Source: DATJGR01 sp963787045
Lineage (GTDB): Bacteria > Pseudomonadota > Gammaproteobacteria > Pseudomonadales > Azotimanducaceae
Reading direction: 5' to 3'
DNA: 64,000 nucleotides
Assembly (NCBI GenBank): GCA_963787045.1
Contig: CAWBBR010000023.1
Coordinates: 1-64,000, forward strand
Shown: in pieces, positions 55,277 to 64,000 of the stretch
Layout of the letters: each line of letters opens with the position of its first letter
How positions within the stretch are numbered: position 1 is the first letter of the stretch
Made by a program: the position numbers and the translations under genes
The notes under the pieces: model-generated
The model's input: the letters and a program-made list of their open reading frames with translations, nothing else
Database searches by the model: none
What the model was told of the DNA's origin: nothing

Positions 55277-55705
55277 ATGGCATCGGAACGCACACTGTCC
55301 ATCCTCAAACCGGACGCGGTGGCGAGGAACATCATCGGCGAAATTTACTCCCGGTTCGAAAAAGGCGGGTTGAAGATCGTTGCCGCGCGCATGCAGCGGC
55401 TCTCGCGCGCGAAAGCCGAGGGCTTCTATGCCGAGCACAAGGGACGTCCGTTCTTCGAGAGCCTCGTCACCTATATGATGTCGGGCCCGGTCGTCATTCA
55501 GGTTCTCGAAGGCGAGAACGCGATTGCCGTCAATCGCAAGCTGATGGGAGCGACCAATCCGAAGGATGCGGATCCAGGGACGATCCGCGCCGACTTCGCC
55601 GAGTCGATCGATGCGAACGCAGTGCACGGTTCCGATTCGCCTCAAAGCGCGGCGCGGGAGATCAGTTACTTTTTCGGCGCCGACGAGATTTATCCGCGAG
55701 GCTGA
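55277..55705 (+). CDS. ndk: Ndk: nucleoside diphosphate kinase
   Basis: A 142-residue kinase that keeps nucleoside triphosphate pools even. The start ASERTLSILKPDAVARN, the Kpn-like loop region and the phosphorylated H117 in NAVHGSDSPQSA are present. It begins a run of genes (rlmN, pilW, rodZ, hisS, yfgM, bamB, der) with short gaps or overlaps. Intact, normal length. Confidence 0.96.
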   Translation: MASERTLSILKPDAVARNIIGEIYSRFEKGGLKIVAARMQRLSRAKAEGFYAEHKGRPFFESLVTYMMSGPVVIQVLEGENAIAVNRKLMGATNPKDADPGTIRADFAESIDANAVHGSDSPQSAAREISYFFGADEIYPRG

Positions 55706-55712
55706 TGCGACC

Positions 55713-56825
55713 GTGAGCTCCGAAGCCCCCCTCGTAAACCTGTTCGGACTCGACCGCGCCGGCGTGGCGGGGTTGTTCGACGCGATCGGCGAGCAACGTT
55801 ATCGCACCGCGCAGGTGATGAAGTGGGTGTATCACCGCGGCGTGCGTGAATTCGCCGCGATGACCGATCTGTCGAAAAAGCTGCGCGACAGCCTGACGCA
55901 AACGGCGTCGCTCGCATTGCCCGAAATCGTCAGCGAGCGCGTATCGGTCGACGGTACTCGCAAGTGGGCGTTGAAAGTCGGGAACGGCAACGCCGTGGAA
56001 GCGGTGCTCATTCCGGACCGCGGCCGCAACACGTTGTGCGTGTCGTCGCAGGTCGGCTGCGTACTCGACTGCAGCTTCTGCTCCACCGGCAAGCAGGGTT
56101 TCAACGGCAACCTGTCGGCTGCGGAGATCGTGGGGCAGGTGGCGCTGGTGTCCGAGGTGTTGCGCGGACTCGGCGACGAACGCGGTGTTACCAACGTCGT
56201 GATGATGGGGATGGGCGAGCCGCTGCTGAACTTCGACAACGCGGTGCGCGCCGCGTCGATCCTGACCGACGATTTCGCTTTCGGCATTTCGAAGCGGCGC
56301 GTCACGTTGAGCACCGCCGGTGTCGTGCCGGGCATCTACAAGCTGGCCGAAGTGTCCGATGTCGCGCTCGCGGTATCGCTGCACGCGCCGAACGACGCAC
56401 TCCGCGACAAGCTGGTGCCGATCAACCGCAAATATCCGATCGCCGAACTGATGGCGGCGTGCCACCACTATCTGAAAGTGCTCGGCGAACACCGCAGCAT
56501 CACGATCGAGTACACGTTGATGCGCGGCGTGAACGACTCGGTGGCGCAAGCGCACGAACTGGCGAAGCTGCTGCGCGACTTGCGCTGCAAGATCAACCTG
56601 ATCCCGTTCAATCCGTTTCCGGCGTCCGGTTACGAACGCCCCGACGACGCTACCGTGCGGGCATTCCAGACCGTGCTGCTGAACTCGGGTTATGCCGCCA
56701 TGTTGCGCACGACGCGCGGTGAAGACATCTCGGCGGCGTGCGGACAACTGGTCGGCGAAGTGGCGGACCGGACGAAGCGTCAGGCGCGTTACCTCGCGCG
56801 CGTCAAAGCGTTGGAGGTCGCATGA
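55713..56825 (+). CDS. rlmN: RlmN: dual-specificity 23S rRNA/tRNA adenine-C2 methyltransferase
   Basis: Radical SAM enzyme of 370 residues that methylates A2503 of 23S rRNA and A37 of some tRNAs. The cluster cysteines are C116, C120 and C123 (CVLDCSFCSTGKQGF). Further marks: NVVMMGMGEPLLNFDNA, VTLSTAGVVPGI, AVSLHAPNDALRDKLVPINR and the catalytic late cysteine in EDISAACGQLVG. The start is GTG 55713, seven bases after ndk; the stop overlaps the pilW start (ATGA). Confidence 0.95.
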   Translation: MSSEAPLVNLFGLDRAGVAGLFDAIGEQRYRTAQVMKWVYHRGVREFAAMTDLSKKLRDSLTQTASLALPEIVSERVSVDGTRKWALKVGNGNAVEAVLIPDRGRNTLCVSSQVGCVLDCSFCSTGKQGFNGNLSAAEIVGQVALVSEVLRGLGDERGVTNVVMMGMGEPLLNFDNAVRAASILTDDFAFGISKRRVTLSTAGVVPGIYKLAEVSDVALAVSLHAPNDALRDKLVPINRKYPIAELMAACHHYLKVLGEHRSITIEYTLMRGVNDSVAQAHELAKLLRDLRCKINLIPFNPFPASGYERPDDATVRAFQTVLLNSGYAAMLRTTRGEDISAACGQLVGEVADRTKRQARYLARVKALEVA

Positions 56826-57571
56826 TGCGATTCGCCTGGTTCGCGCTGCTGTTGCTGATCGGCGGTTGCGTGACGGAAGAGACCGGCGGACCAAAGACTG
56901 CGACGACGCAGCAGAAGTTGCAGGCATTTCTCGAGCTCGCCCGCGGCTACCTGGAGAAGCGCGACTACGCCAATGCAAAGCGCCCGCTGGAGCAGGCGCT
57001 GAAGGTCGACCCGACGTCGGCTGAAGCGCACGTGCTGATGGCGTCGGTATATATCGCCGACGGCGATACCCAGTTGGCCGAACGCGAGTACAAGGACGCG
57101 TTGCACAGCGAACCCCGCAACGCGATGGCGCAGAACAACTACGGTACGTTTCTGTTCGGAGAAGCGCGTTACAAGGATGCGGCGCAACATCTGAAGATCG
57201 CAGCAAACGACCCGTCGTACGGTCGCCGCGGACAGGCGTACGAAAATCTCGGGCTGACGCAGCTCAAACTCAATCAACCGGCCGAAGCCGAACAGTCGTT
57301 TCTGCGCGCATTGATGCTGAACACCGCGCAACCGCGCAGCGCGCTGGAACTCGCCGACCTCTACTTCAAGGCCGGCGATTTCACTCGCTGCAAGCAGTAC
57401 TTCGAAATGTACAACGCCATGTCGCGTCCGAGTCCGCGCAGCCTCTGGCTGGGTGTCAGGCTCAGTCGCGTGCTGGACGACCAGGACCAGTTGTCGAGTT
57501 ATGCGCTGGCGCTGAAGAACCTGTTTCCCGATTCGCCGGAATATCGCCTCTATCAGGAACGAGCCTGGTGA
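56822..57571 (+). CDS. pilW: PilW/PilF: type IV pilus biogenesis TPR lipoprotein
   Basis: A 249-residue outer-membrane lipoprotein (pilotin) needed for PilQ secretin assembly. The lipobox is LLLIGGC with C16. About six TPR units follow, for example AFLELARGYLEKRDYANAKR, AEAHVLMASVYIADGDTQLA and GQAYENLGLTQLKLNQPAEA. It starts at the ATGA overlap with rlmN and overlaps rodZ by GTGA. Gene order rlmN-pilW-rodZ is standard in this class. Intact. Confidence 0.93.
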   Translation: MMRFAWFALLLLIGGCVTEETGGPKTATTQQKLQAFLELARGYLEKRDYANAKRPLEQALKVDPTSAEAHVLMASVYIADGDTQLAEREYKDALHSEPRNAMAQNNYGTFLFGEARYKDAAQHLKIAANDPSYGRRGQAYENLGLTQLKLNQPAEAEQSFLRALMLNTAQPRSALELADLYFKAGDFTRCKQYFEMYNAMSRPSPRSLWLGVRLSRVLDDQDQLSSYALALKNLFPDSPEYRLYQERAW

Positions 57572-58438
57572 GTGATGCGACACCGGGACCCGGCGCCATC
57601 GTACGCGCGCAACGCGAGACACGCGGGCTGACGCAGACAGGACATCGCGGACACGCTCAATCTCGGCGCGCGCGTCGTCGAAGACATTGAGACCGAGAAC
57701 TGGGCGCGGCTGCCCGCTGCGGCATTCACGCGCGGCTACCTGCGCGCCTATGCAAAGCTGTTGGATATCGACCCCGACACGGTGGTGAGTGCGTTCGACG
57801 CGGCGGTGAGTCGTGGCGAGACGCGTTCGGCGGTGGTCACGACGATGCAGCGCTCGCATCGCCGCGGTCTTGCGGACCTGACGCAGAAGCACCCGGGTGT
57901 CGTGCTGACAGGCGCGGTAGGCGGCGTCATCTGTGCGGTGGTGATCGTGCTGTGGGCGGTCTGGCCCAATGTCGGCGTCAAAGAAGCCGTGGTCGCGAAA
58001 CAACCGGCTGGCCCCGCGGAGACGGCGATTCCGAAAGCGGCGCAGGCCGGCGCCACGACCGAGTCGTCTGCGACGGGCCGGCCGAGACTGCGGCGCGCTC
58101 CCGCAATCATTGCGAGTGCCACGGCCTCGGTTGCGGCCAGCGCCGCTGCCGCGCCCTCGCACGACGATCAGGGCGCGCACCGGATCACCAGCGATGGGAA
58201 CGACCGGCTGAAATTCGCGTTCACCGACGATTGCTGGGTGGAGATAAAAGATGCCAAAGGCAGCAGCATCTACAGTGCCCTGAGCAAATCCGGCGACTCG
58301 CTGGAACTGATCGGCAGGCCGCCGTTTCACATCCTTCTCGGCAATGCGCCTGCAGTGACGTTGGCGTTCAACGGCGAGCGCGTGGCGCTGTCGCCGCATA
58401 CGCGCAACAACGTCGGCACGCTGGTGCTCGGCCAGTAG
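57568..58438 (+). CDS. rodZ: RodZ: cytoskeletal/cell-shape protein (one frameshift)
   Basis: Links MreB to the membrane. GTG 57568 begins VSDATPGPGAIVRAQRETRG, the start of the helix-turn-helix; at about 57637 the frame changes to QDIADTLNLGARVVEDIETE and LPAAAFTRGYLRAYAKLLDI. A membrane helix (GVVLTGAVGGVICAVVIVLW), an Ala/Pro-rich linker and the C-terminal DUF4115 beta domain (LKFAFTDDCWVEIKDAKGSS, RPPFHILLGNAPAVTLAFNG) follow. About 289 residues when repaired. The extra base lies in ACGCAGACAGGAC. Likely error, since all parts remain conserved. Confidence 0.9.
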
Positions 58439-58449
58439 GGGGCGCCATC

Positions 58450-59722
58450 GTGCAATCGATCAGAGGCATGCGCGATCTGCTGCCGCCGGAAGTGCGGCGG
58501 TGGCAAGGCGTGGAGCGCGCGACGATTCGCGCGCTCGAATCGTTCGGCTACGAGGAAATCCGCCTGCCGCTGCTCGAGCCAACGGAACTATTCAGCCGCG
58601 GTCTCGGTGAAGCCACCGATGCGGTAGAGAAGGAGATGTACAACCTGCTCGATCGCGACGGCGAACAATTGTCGTTGCGCCCGGAAGGTACCGCGAGCTG
58701 TGTCAGGGCGTGTCTGCAACACGGCCTGATCTTCAACCAGACGCAACGCCTGTGGTACCGCGGCCCGATGTTCCGTTACGAGCGGCCGCAGAAAGGCCGC
58801 TACCGGCAGTTCGAGCAGATCGGCGCGGAAGCATTCGGCATGGCTGGCCCGGACGTCGACGCGGAACTGATTCAGATGTCCGCAGCGTTGTTTCAGGCGC
58901 TCGGCGTTTCGCGCGAGCTGCGGCTCGAACTCAACACGCTTGGCTCGGCGGACGTCGAGGCGCTCTTATCGCGACGCGCTCGTGAACTACCTGACGCCGC
59001 TGCGCGCGCAACTCGATCCCGACAGCCAGCGCCGGCTGGATCGCAATCCGCTGCGCATCCTCGACAGCAAGGATCCGAAGACGCAAGCGCTGCTCGAAGG
59101 GGCGCCGTCGTTGTCGGATCACCTCGACGCCGAGTCGAAAGCGCACTTCGACGGCTTGAAGCGTCTGCTCGACGCGTTGCAGATCGGCTACGTGATCAAT
59201 CCGCGTCTGGTGCGTGGACTCGATTACTACACGCATACCGTGTTCGAATGGGTGACCGACGCCCTGGGCTCGCAAGGCACCGTGTGTGCAGGGGGGCGTT
59301 ACGACGGCCTTGTAGAACAACTCGGCGGTCGACCGACTCCCGGCGCGGGATTCGCGATCGGCGTCGACCGGCTGGTGTTGCTGCACGAGGCGTTGGCGCT
59401 CGATGTCCGTGCCGAACCGATCGACGGTTACTGCGTGATACTCGACGACGCGCACACGGCGTGGGCGATGTCGGTGTGTCAGCGCGTACGCGAAGCATTT
59501 CCGGAGGTGCGACTCAGAACGAACGCCGGCGGTGGCAAACTCAAGAATCAGATGAAGCGAGCGGATGCGAGCGGGGCGGCGTGGGCCTTGATCGTCGGCG
59601 AAGACGAAGTGGCGAACAACGAGATCACATTGAAATGGCTGCGCGCCGATGCGCCTCAGGAGCGGTTGTCTCCGACCGCGCTGATCGAGCGACTGGCCGC
59701 CTGGATCGACGGAGGGAACTGA
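58450..59722 (+). CDS. hisS: HisS: histidyl-tRNA synthetase (one frameshift)
   Basis: Essential class II synthetase charging tRNA-His. The start is GTG 58450 (MQSIRGMRDLLPPEVRRWQG). Motif 2 is LRPEGTASCVRA and WYRGPMFRYERPQKGRYRQF; the histidine-specific motif is RGLDYYTHTVFEW, then AGGRYDGLVEQLGG and motif 3 in GAGFAIGVDRLVLL. The anticodon-binding domain ends LAAWIDGGN. At about 58965 the frame changes (from LGSADVEALL to SYRDALVNYLTPLRAQL). About 424 residues when repaired. Because the gene is essential, the break is almost certainly a sequence error. Confidence 0.95.
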
Positions 59723-59725
59723 CGC

Positions 59726-60403
59726 GTGTCGGAATACATGAATGACGACGACCGGGTGCTGGTGCTGCGCCGGTGGTGGGAAGGCAACGGCACGTCGATG
59801 ATCGTGACCCTGGTGCTGGTCATCGGCGCCGTCATCGGCTGGCGTTGGTACAACGACTACACTCAGACGCGCGACGAAGCGGCGTCGACCACGTATCAAC
59901 GCTATCTGGAAGCGCGGCAGCACGATGCGAAACCGGAAGAAGTCGCAACCATTCTGGCGACGCTCGACAACGACTTCCGCACCACCGGCTATCGCGCGTT
60001 CTCGCTGTTCTATCGCGCTCACGATGCCGCCGAGGCGCAAGACTTCGCCAAAGCAACCGAATATCTCGAGACCGTCGTCAAAGATACGAAGGACGATCGT
60101 TTGCGCGACGTGGCGCGGCTGCGTGTTGCGCGCCTGCAGGTTCAGGCCGGCAATACCGATGCCGCGCTCGAAACGCTGCGCAAGATCACCGGCCAGGGCT
60201 TCCGATCGTATGTCGCCGAGCTGAAAGGCGACATCCTCCTCGGTCAGCACAAGGTCGACGAGGCGCGCGAGGCCTATCAGGCCGCGGCGGCCGCGGCGGA
60301 CAAAGGCGAGCCGCAACCCGTGTTGCAGATGAAGATCACCGATCTCGCCAAGCCCGACGCGGCGCCAGTGGAGGCACCGAAAACCGATGCGCCTGCACCG
60401 TAA
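59726..60403 (+). CDS. yfgM: YfgM: ancillary SecYEG translocon subunit, TPR protein
   Basis: A 225-residue protein with one N-terminal membrane span (SMIVTLVLVIGAVIGWRWYN) and a periplasmic TPR-like domain (GYRAFSLFYRAHDAAEAQDF, AALETLRKITGQGFRSYVAE). YfgM works with PpiD near SecYEG. GTG start with GGAGGG upstream, three bases after hisS. Its end overlaps bamB by 17 bases. Position between hisS and bamB is the usual one. Confidence 0.92.
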   Translation: MSEYMNDDDRVLVLRRWWEGNGTSMIVTLVLVIGAVIGWRWYNDYTQTRDEAASTTYQRYLEARQHDAKPEEVATILATLDNDFRTTGYRAFSLFYRAHDAAEAQDFAKATEYLETVVKDTKDDRLRDVARLRVARLQVQAGNTDAALETLRKITGQGFRSYVAELKGDILLGQHKVDEAREAYQAAAAAADKGEPQPVLQMKITDLAKPDAAPVEAPKTDAPAP

Positions 60404-61622
60404 CCTCTGCGGGCTCGTTGGGATCGCGTTACTGAGTTCCGGTTGCAGCTGGTTCTCGTGGCTGCCGTGGGTCGACAAGAAGGTCGATCCCGATGCACCG
60501 GCTGAGCTGACGAGCTACAAAGCCGAAGTGCGAATCGACCGCCTCTGGGGCGGCTCGGTCGGCAACGGACTGGGCAAGCAGTACGTTCGCATGCCACCGG
60601 GCGTACTCGCCGATCGCGTCTTCGCAGCCGACGGCTTCGGCTACGTGGAAGGGCGTGAACGGTTCAAGGGGAAGAAGCTCTGGAACGCGCGCATCGGAAA
60701 GGACGACAAAGGTTTCTTCTCGTTCCTGAATCCGTTCGATCGCCGCGATACCAGTTTCGTCACGGGCGGCGTGGGTGCAGGGGAAGGTCTCGTCATTCTC
60801 GGCACGACGCACGCCGAAGTGATCGCGCTGTCGGCCGCTGACGGATCCGAGAAGTGGCGCGTTCGAGTGTCGAGCGAAGTGTTGTCGACTCCCGCAACCG
60901 GTGAAGGTCTCGTGTTCGTGCAGACGTCCGACGGACGCCTGGTCGCGCTGGAAGCCAAAGACGGCGCGCGCCGCTGGACGTTCGATACACCGGTGCCGGT
61001 ATTGACGCTGCGCGGAACCGGATCGCCCGTCTATTCGTCCGGAGTCGTCGTGGCCGGCTTCGCGAACGGCAAAGTCACCGCATTTCGCGCGTCCACCGGC
61101 GAGCCGCTGTGGGACCAGCGCGTGATGTTGCCGCAAGGTCGTTCGGAGCTCGATCGGATCGTCGACGTCGACGGCACGCCGGTGATCACCGCGAACGCCG
61201 TCTATGCCGCGAGTTTCCAGGGTCGTCTCACGGCGATTCGTCCGTCTGACGGCACCGTGCTGTGGGAGCACGACACGTCGAGTTACGTCGATCTCTCGCA
61301 AGGCGCCGGCAACGTCTACGTCGTCGACGACAAGAGCGTGATCACCGCGATCGATCAGCGCACTTCGAGCGTCGCGTGGGAGCAGCGCGCGCTGTTCAAA
61401 CGCGGCCTGTCGGGCGCGGCGGCGGTCGGCTCGTATCTGGTGGTCGGGGACGAAGACGGCTTCATCCACGTGCTGTCGCAAGTCGACGGTCATCTGGTCG
61501 GCCGACGCAAGCTCGACGGCGACGGCATTCGCTCGCAACCGGTCGTTGCCGACGACATCGTGTACTGCATCGGCAATGGCGGGAATCTCATCGCGTTTCG
61601 CATCGAGCCCCTGAAGGGCTGA
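60387..61622 (+). CDS. bamB: BamB: outer membrane protein assembly lipoprotein
   Basis: A 411-residue eight-bladed beta-propeller lipoprotein of the BAM complex. The lipobox is LLSSGC with C20. Repeats with the tryptophan-docking pattern recur: ALSAADGSEKWRVRVSSEVL, ALEAKDGARRWTFDTPVPVL, AFRASTGEPLWDQRVMLPQG and AIRPSDGTVLWEHDTSSYVD. The segment PQGRSELDRIVDVDGTPV is highly conserved in BamB. der follows after 22 bases. Intact. Confidence 0.95.
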   Translation: MRLHRNLCGLVGIALLSSGCSWFSWLPWVDKKVDPDAPAELTSYKAEVRIDRLWGGSVGNGLGKQYVRMPPGVLADRVFAADGFGYVEGRERFKGKKLWNARIGKDDKGFFSFLNPFDRRDTSFVTGGVGAGEGLVILGTTHAEVIALSAADGSEKWRVRVSSEVLSTPATGEGLVFVQTSDGRLVALEAKDGARRWTFDTPVPVLTLRGTGSPVYSSGVVVAGFANGKVTAFRASTGEPLWDQRVMLPQGRSELDRIVDVDGTPVITANAVYAASFQGRLTAIRPSDGTVLWEHDTSSYVDLSQGAGNVYVVDDKSVITAIDQRTSSVAWEQRALFKRGLSGAAAVGSYLVVGDEDGFIHVLSQVDGHLVGRRKLDGDGIRSQPVVADDIVYCIGNGGNLIAFRIEPLKG

Positions 61623-61644
61623 CGGACGACTCGGCAGGCAAATC

Positions 61645-63036
61645 ATGCGGACTGTGATCGCGCTCGTAGGCCGGCCGAACGTAGGCAAGTCGACGCTGTT
61701 CAATCGATTGACGCGGCGTCGCGACGCGCTCGTGGCCGATGCGCCCGGACTGACGCGCGACCGACGCTACGGCACCGCCGAATTTGGCGACAGATCGTGC
61801 ACGCTGATCGACACCGGCGGTCTGTTCGACGAAACGGCGGTCGGCGGATTGATGGCGCGACAAGCCGGCATCGCGATCGAAGAGGCCGACGTCGTCCTGT
61901 TCATGGTCGATGCGCGCGCGGGTCTGACGCCCACCGACATCGACATCGCCGAACAACTGCGCAAGAGCAATCGCAAGGTGGTGCTCGCGATCAACAAGAT
62001 CGACAGCACCGCGTTGGATGTAGCCGCCGCGGAGTTCTCGCGGCTCGGTTTTTCGGCGCACGCGCAAATCTCCGCGGCGCACGGACGCGGCATGGCAGCG
62101 CTGCAGCAGGTGTTGCTCGACGCGTTGCCGAGCGCCGTGGAAGAGGCGCGGATTGCCGACGAGGGTCCGCCGCGCATGCGCGTTGCGGTGATCGGTCGGC
62201 CGAACGTCGGCAAGTCCACCCTCGTCAACCGCTGGCTCGGCGAAGAACGCCAGGTGGTGTTCGATGCGCCCGGGACGACGCGCGATGCGATCGAGATTCC
62301 GTTCGACCACGACGTCGGTCGCTTCACGCTGATCGACACCGCTGGGGTGCGTCGCAAAGGCAAAGTCGACGACGTGGTGGAGAAATTCTCGGTCGTGAAA
62401 GCGTTGGATGCGATCGAATCGGCCGACGTCGCCGTCGTGCTGATCGACGCAAGCGAGCAGCTGGTCGAACAGGATCTTCACCTGCTCGGCTATGCGATCG
62501 ATCGAGGCGCGGGACTGGTGCTTGCCGTGAACAAGTGGGATGGGCTGACGAGCGACCAGCGCGAGCGGGTGAAGACCGAACTCGAACGGCGTCTGGATTT
62601 TGCGCCGTGGGCGCCGGTGCATCGCATTTCCGCGCTGCACGGCACCGGTGTGCGCGGTCTGCTCGAAGACGTGAAACGCGTTTACGAAGCGGGGCGGTTC
62701 GAAGTGTCCACGGCGTTTCTGGCGCGCGTGTTGACCGAGGCGGTAGAGCAGCACGCGCCGCCGAGCGCGAACGGCCGCCGCATCAAGCTGCGTTTTGCAC
62801 ACAAGGCGAGTGGTCACCCTCCTACGATCGTCGTGCACGGCAACCAGACCCACGCGGTGCCCGAGAGCTACACGCGCTATCTGGAGAATCGTTTCCGCAG
62901 CGCGTTGAAACTGGTCGGTATGCCGGTTCGGATCGTCTACAAAACCGGCGTGAATCCGTATGCAGGACGCCGCAACGAGTTGACGCCGCGGCAGAAAGAG
63001 AGCCGCAAGCGCATGATGCGCCACGTCAAGAAATAG
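61645..63036 (+). CDS. der: Der (EngA): ribosome-assembly GTPase
   Basis: A 463-residue essential GTPase for 50S assembly with two G domains. G1 of the first is GRPNVGKST (residues 9-17), with DAPGLTRDRRYG and NKID; the second has VIGRPNVGKSTLVNRWLGEE, DAPGTTRDAIEIPFD and NKWD. The KH-like C-terminal domain carries RIKLRFAHKASGHPPTIVVH and ends PRQKESRKRMMRHVKK. Converges with the M23 peptidase gene. Intact. Confidence 0.96.
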   Translation: MRTVIALVGRPNVGKSTLFNRLTRRRDALVADAPGLTRDRRYGTAEFGDRSCTLIDTGGLFDETAVGGLMARQAGIAIEEADVVLFMVDARAGLTPTDIDIAEQLRKSNRKVVLAINKIDSTALDVAAAEFSRLGFSAHAQISAAHGRGMAALQQVLLDALPSAVEEARIADEGPPRMRVAVIGRPNVGKSTLVNRWLGEERQVVFDAPGTTRDAIEIPFDHDVGRFTLIDTAGVRRKGKVDDVVEKFSVVKALDAIESADVAVVLIDASEQLVEQDLHLLGYAIDRGAGLVLAVNKWDGLTSDQRERVKTELERRLDFAPWAPVHRISALHGTGVRGLLEDVKRVYEAGRFEVSTAFLARVLTEAVEQHAPPSANGRRIKLRFAHKASGHPPTIVVHGNQTHAVPESYTRYLENRFRSALKLVGMPVRIVYKTGVNPYAGRRNELTPRQKESRKRMMRHVKK

Positions 63037-63040
63037 CCGG

Positions 63041-63863
63041 CTACTGCGCGGCTTTCTGCGCTTTCGGTTTCGGCCGATAGAGCGCCAGCACGGCGGAAGG
63101 ATTCACTCGCGCGCCATTCAAGCTAACGGACCAGTGAAGGTGCGGACCGGTGGCTCGCCCCGTGGCACCGACCAGACCAATCCGCTGACCTTTACGCACC
63201 GCGTCGCCCTGCTGCACGTCGATCTTCGACAGATGGCAGACCATCGAAATCATGCCGCCGCCGTGATCGATGAAGATCGCGTTGCCGTTGAAATAGAGCG
63301 GCCCGGCAAATGAGATCGTTCCGGCCGCAGGCGCTACGACAGGTGCGCCGGTGGGGGCCGCGATGTCGAGGCCGGCGTGCGGGTTGCGGGGCTGCCCGTT
63401 CAGGATGCGTCGTAATCCGAAGTTCGAACTGACCGGACCCGCTGCCGGCAATTGCAGCGGAAACGGCGAAGCGTCGAACGCAGTAAAGCGATCGTATTGC
63501 TCGTTCTGCAGGATCGTTTCCCGCTCTATACGCGCGAGTTCATCGGGCGGCGGATTCACCATCTTGTCGTCCGCGAGCGTGATTCGCTGCACCGGATACG
63601 CTTTGTCGACGACCTTGAACGGAATTTCGGTGCGGACCCGTTCGTTCGACTCGACGACCAGCGTGTGCGTGCCGAGCGTCGCGTCGAGTGCGATGCCGAC
63701 GATCGCGGTCGACTTCGGTTGTTCGACGATCAGCACCGGTCGGTCTTCGTATCTTGCGCTCGCGGTCCCTTCGGGTAGCGGAATCACTTCCACGCCGCCG
63801 CGAACGACCGCGTGTGTCGATGCGCGTGAACAGGACGAGCGCCGCAGCGACGGCGAACCGCAT
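63041..63863 (-). CDS. M23 family metallopeptidase, periplasmic (one frameshift)
   Basis: LytM-type peptidase of about 274 residues. The ATG at 63863 comes four bases after the upstream stop and begins MRFAVAAALVLFTRIDTR, a signal peptide; at about 63812 the frame moves to VVRGGVEVIPLPEGTASARY. An Ig-like N-terminal domain is followed by the M23 domain: GLRRILNGQPRNPHAGLDIA (HxxxD zinc pair), then GPHLHWSVSLNG (HxH). It should cut peptidoglycan cross-bridges or act in cell separation. The pairing of xseA with an M23 peptidase gene is common in this class. Confidence 0.85.
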
Positions 63864-63867
63864 GCGG

Positions 63868-64000
63868 TCAATCGGCATTCGGTTCGACATCCGTCACGAC
63901 GCAGGTCAGCGAACCGTCTTCGAGATGTGCCATGACGGTATCGCCCGCGGTCGTAGCGGCGACCGATACGATCGGTGTTCCCCAACGCTCGGACAGAGGG
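63868..64000 (-). CDS. xseA: Probable exodeoxyribonuclease VII large subunit, C-terminal end
   Basis: Only the last 44 residues are in the window: SERWGTPIVSVAATTAGDTV, then MAHLEDGSLTCVVTDVEPNA and a TGA at 63870-63868. The pattern of a final beta-rich segment with GD.V and LEDG.L.C.V fits the end of XseA, and an xseA gene beside an M23 peptidase is usual. The catalytic core is outside the window, so the call rests on this short end and on context. Confidence 0.55.
   Translation of the reverse strand, partial: PLSERWGTPIVSVAATTAGDTVMAHLEDGSLTCVVTDVEPNAD

Noticed and set aside
63025..63060. Possible terminator after der (AGCCG and CGGCT followed by TTTCT)
   Set aside because: Stem of only five bases and overlapping the coding end of the M23 gene; too weak to list.

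Overview
The window is chromosomal DNA of a high-GC gammaproteobacterium. The right-hand third carries the order queA-tgt-yajC-secD-secF, suhB, trmJ-iscR-iscS, ndk-rlmN-pilW-rodZ-hisS-yfgM-bamB-der, which is typical of Gammaproteobacteria and closest, as far as I remember, to Xanthomonadales/Nevskiales/Steroidobacter-like lineages (species inferred, not provable here). I see no insertion sequence, prophage or CRISPR array.

Layout. 1-5.9 kb: an aromatic-ring catabolic cluster (acyl-CoA dehydrogenase fragment, TetR regulator, then Rieske dioxygenase alpha and beta subunits, type I extradiol dioxygenase, SDR dehydrogenase, [2Fe-2S] ferredoxin and amidohydrolase in one overlapping operon). 6-11.1 kb: molbindin, SDR, aldo/keto reductase and a secreted PQQ-type sugar dehydrogenase with a cytochrome c domain and an SMP-30-like propeller. 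11.2-15.7 kb: a bufferin (copper-buffering RiPP) operon bufA-bufB-bufC-doxX on the minus strand, divergent from a SigF-type ECF sigma factor and its NrsF anti-sigma factor. Perfect GTAACC-N16-CGAA promoters face both ways. 15.8-31.1 kb: a second catabolic island (two F420/flavin LLM oxidoreductases, two further Rieske oxygenases, two aldehyde dehydrogenases, TetR, EthD, MAPEG, HemD-like, Baeyer-Villiger-type monooxygenase, and a badly frameshifted lysine-6-dehydrogenase/aminoadipate-semialdehyde dehydrogenase pair). 31.4-35.9 kb: an autotransporter barrel, then an ECF sigma/anti-sigma pair next to a Tat-exported phosphoesterase plus cupredoxin operon that shares the sigma operon's promoter signature, and a hemerythrin. 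36.2-40.5 kb: a four-gene chromate operon (chrB-DUF1259-Cj0069-chrA) in which every junction is an ATGA overlap. 40.5-46.4 kb: sparse DNA with small hypotheticals, a minimal ATP-dependent DNA ligase domain, a cadherin-repeat adhesin and tRNA-Leu(CAA). 46.5-64 kb: housekeeping genes for queuosine, Sec export, Fe-S biogenesis, pili, cell shape, outer membrane assembly and ribosome assembly.

Themes. Three stress/metal modules (bufferin+SigF/NrsF, ECF+cupredoxin, chromate) lie between two catabolic islands. Several divergent intergenic regions carry perfect palindromes that look like operators.

Quality warning. More than twenty genes, including essential hisS and queA, contain single-base frameshifts while the protein sequence on both sides stays fully conserved. 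These are most likely base-calling or assembly indels; they are densest at 28.5-31.1 kb. Broken genes below should be read as probably intact in the organism unless re-sequencing shows otherwise.
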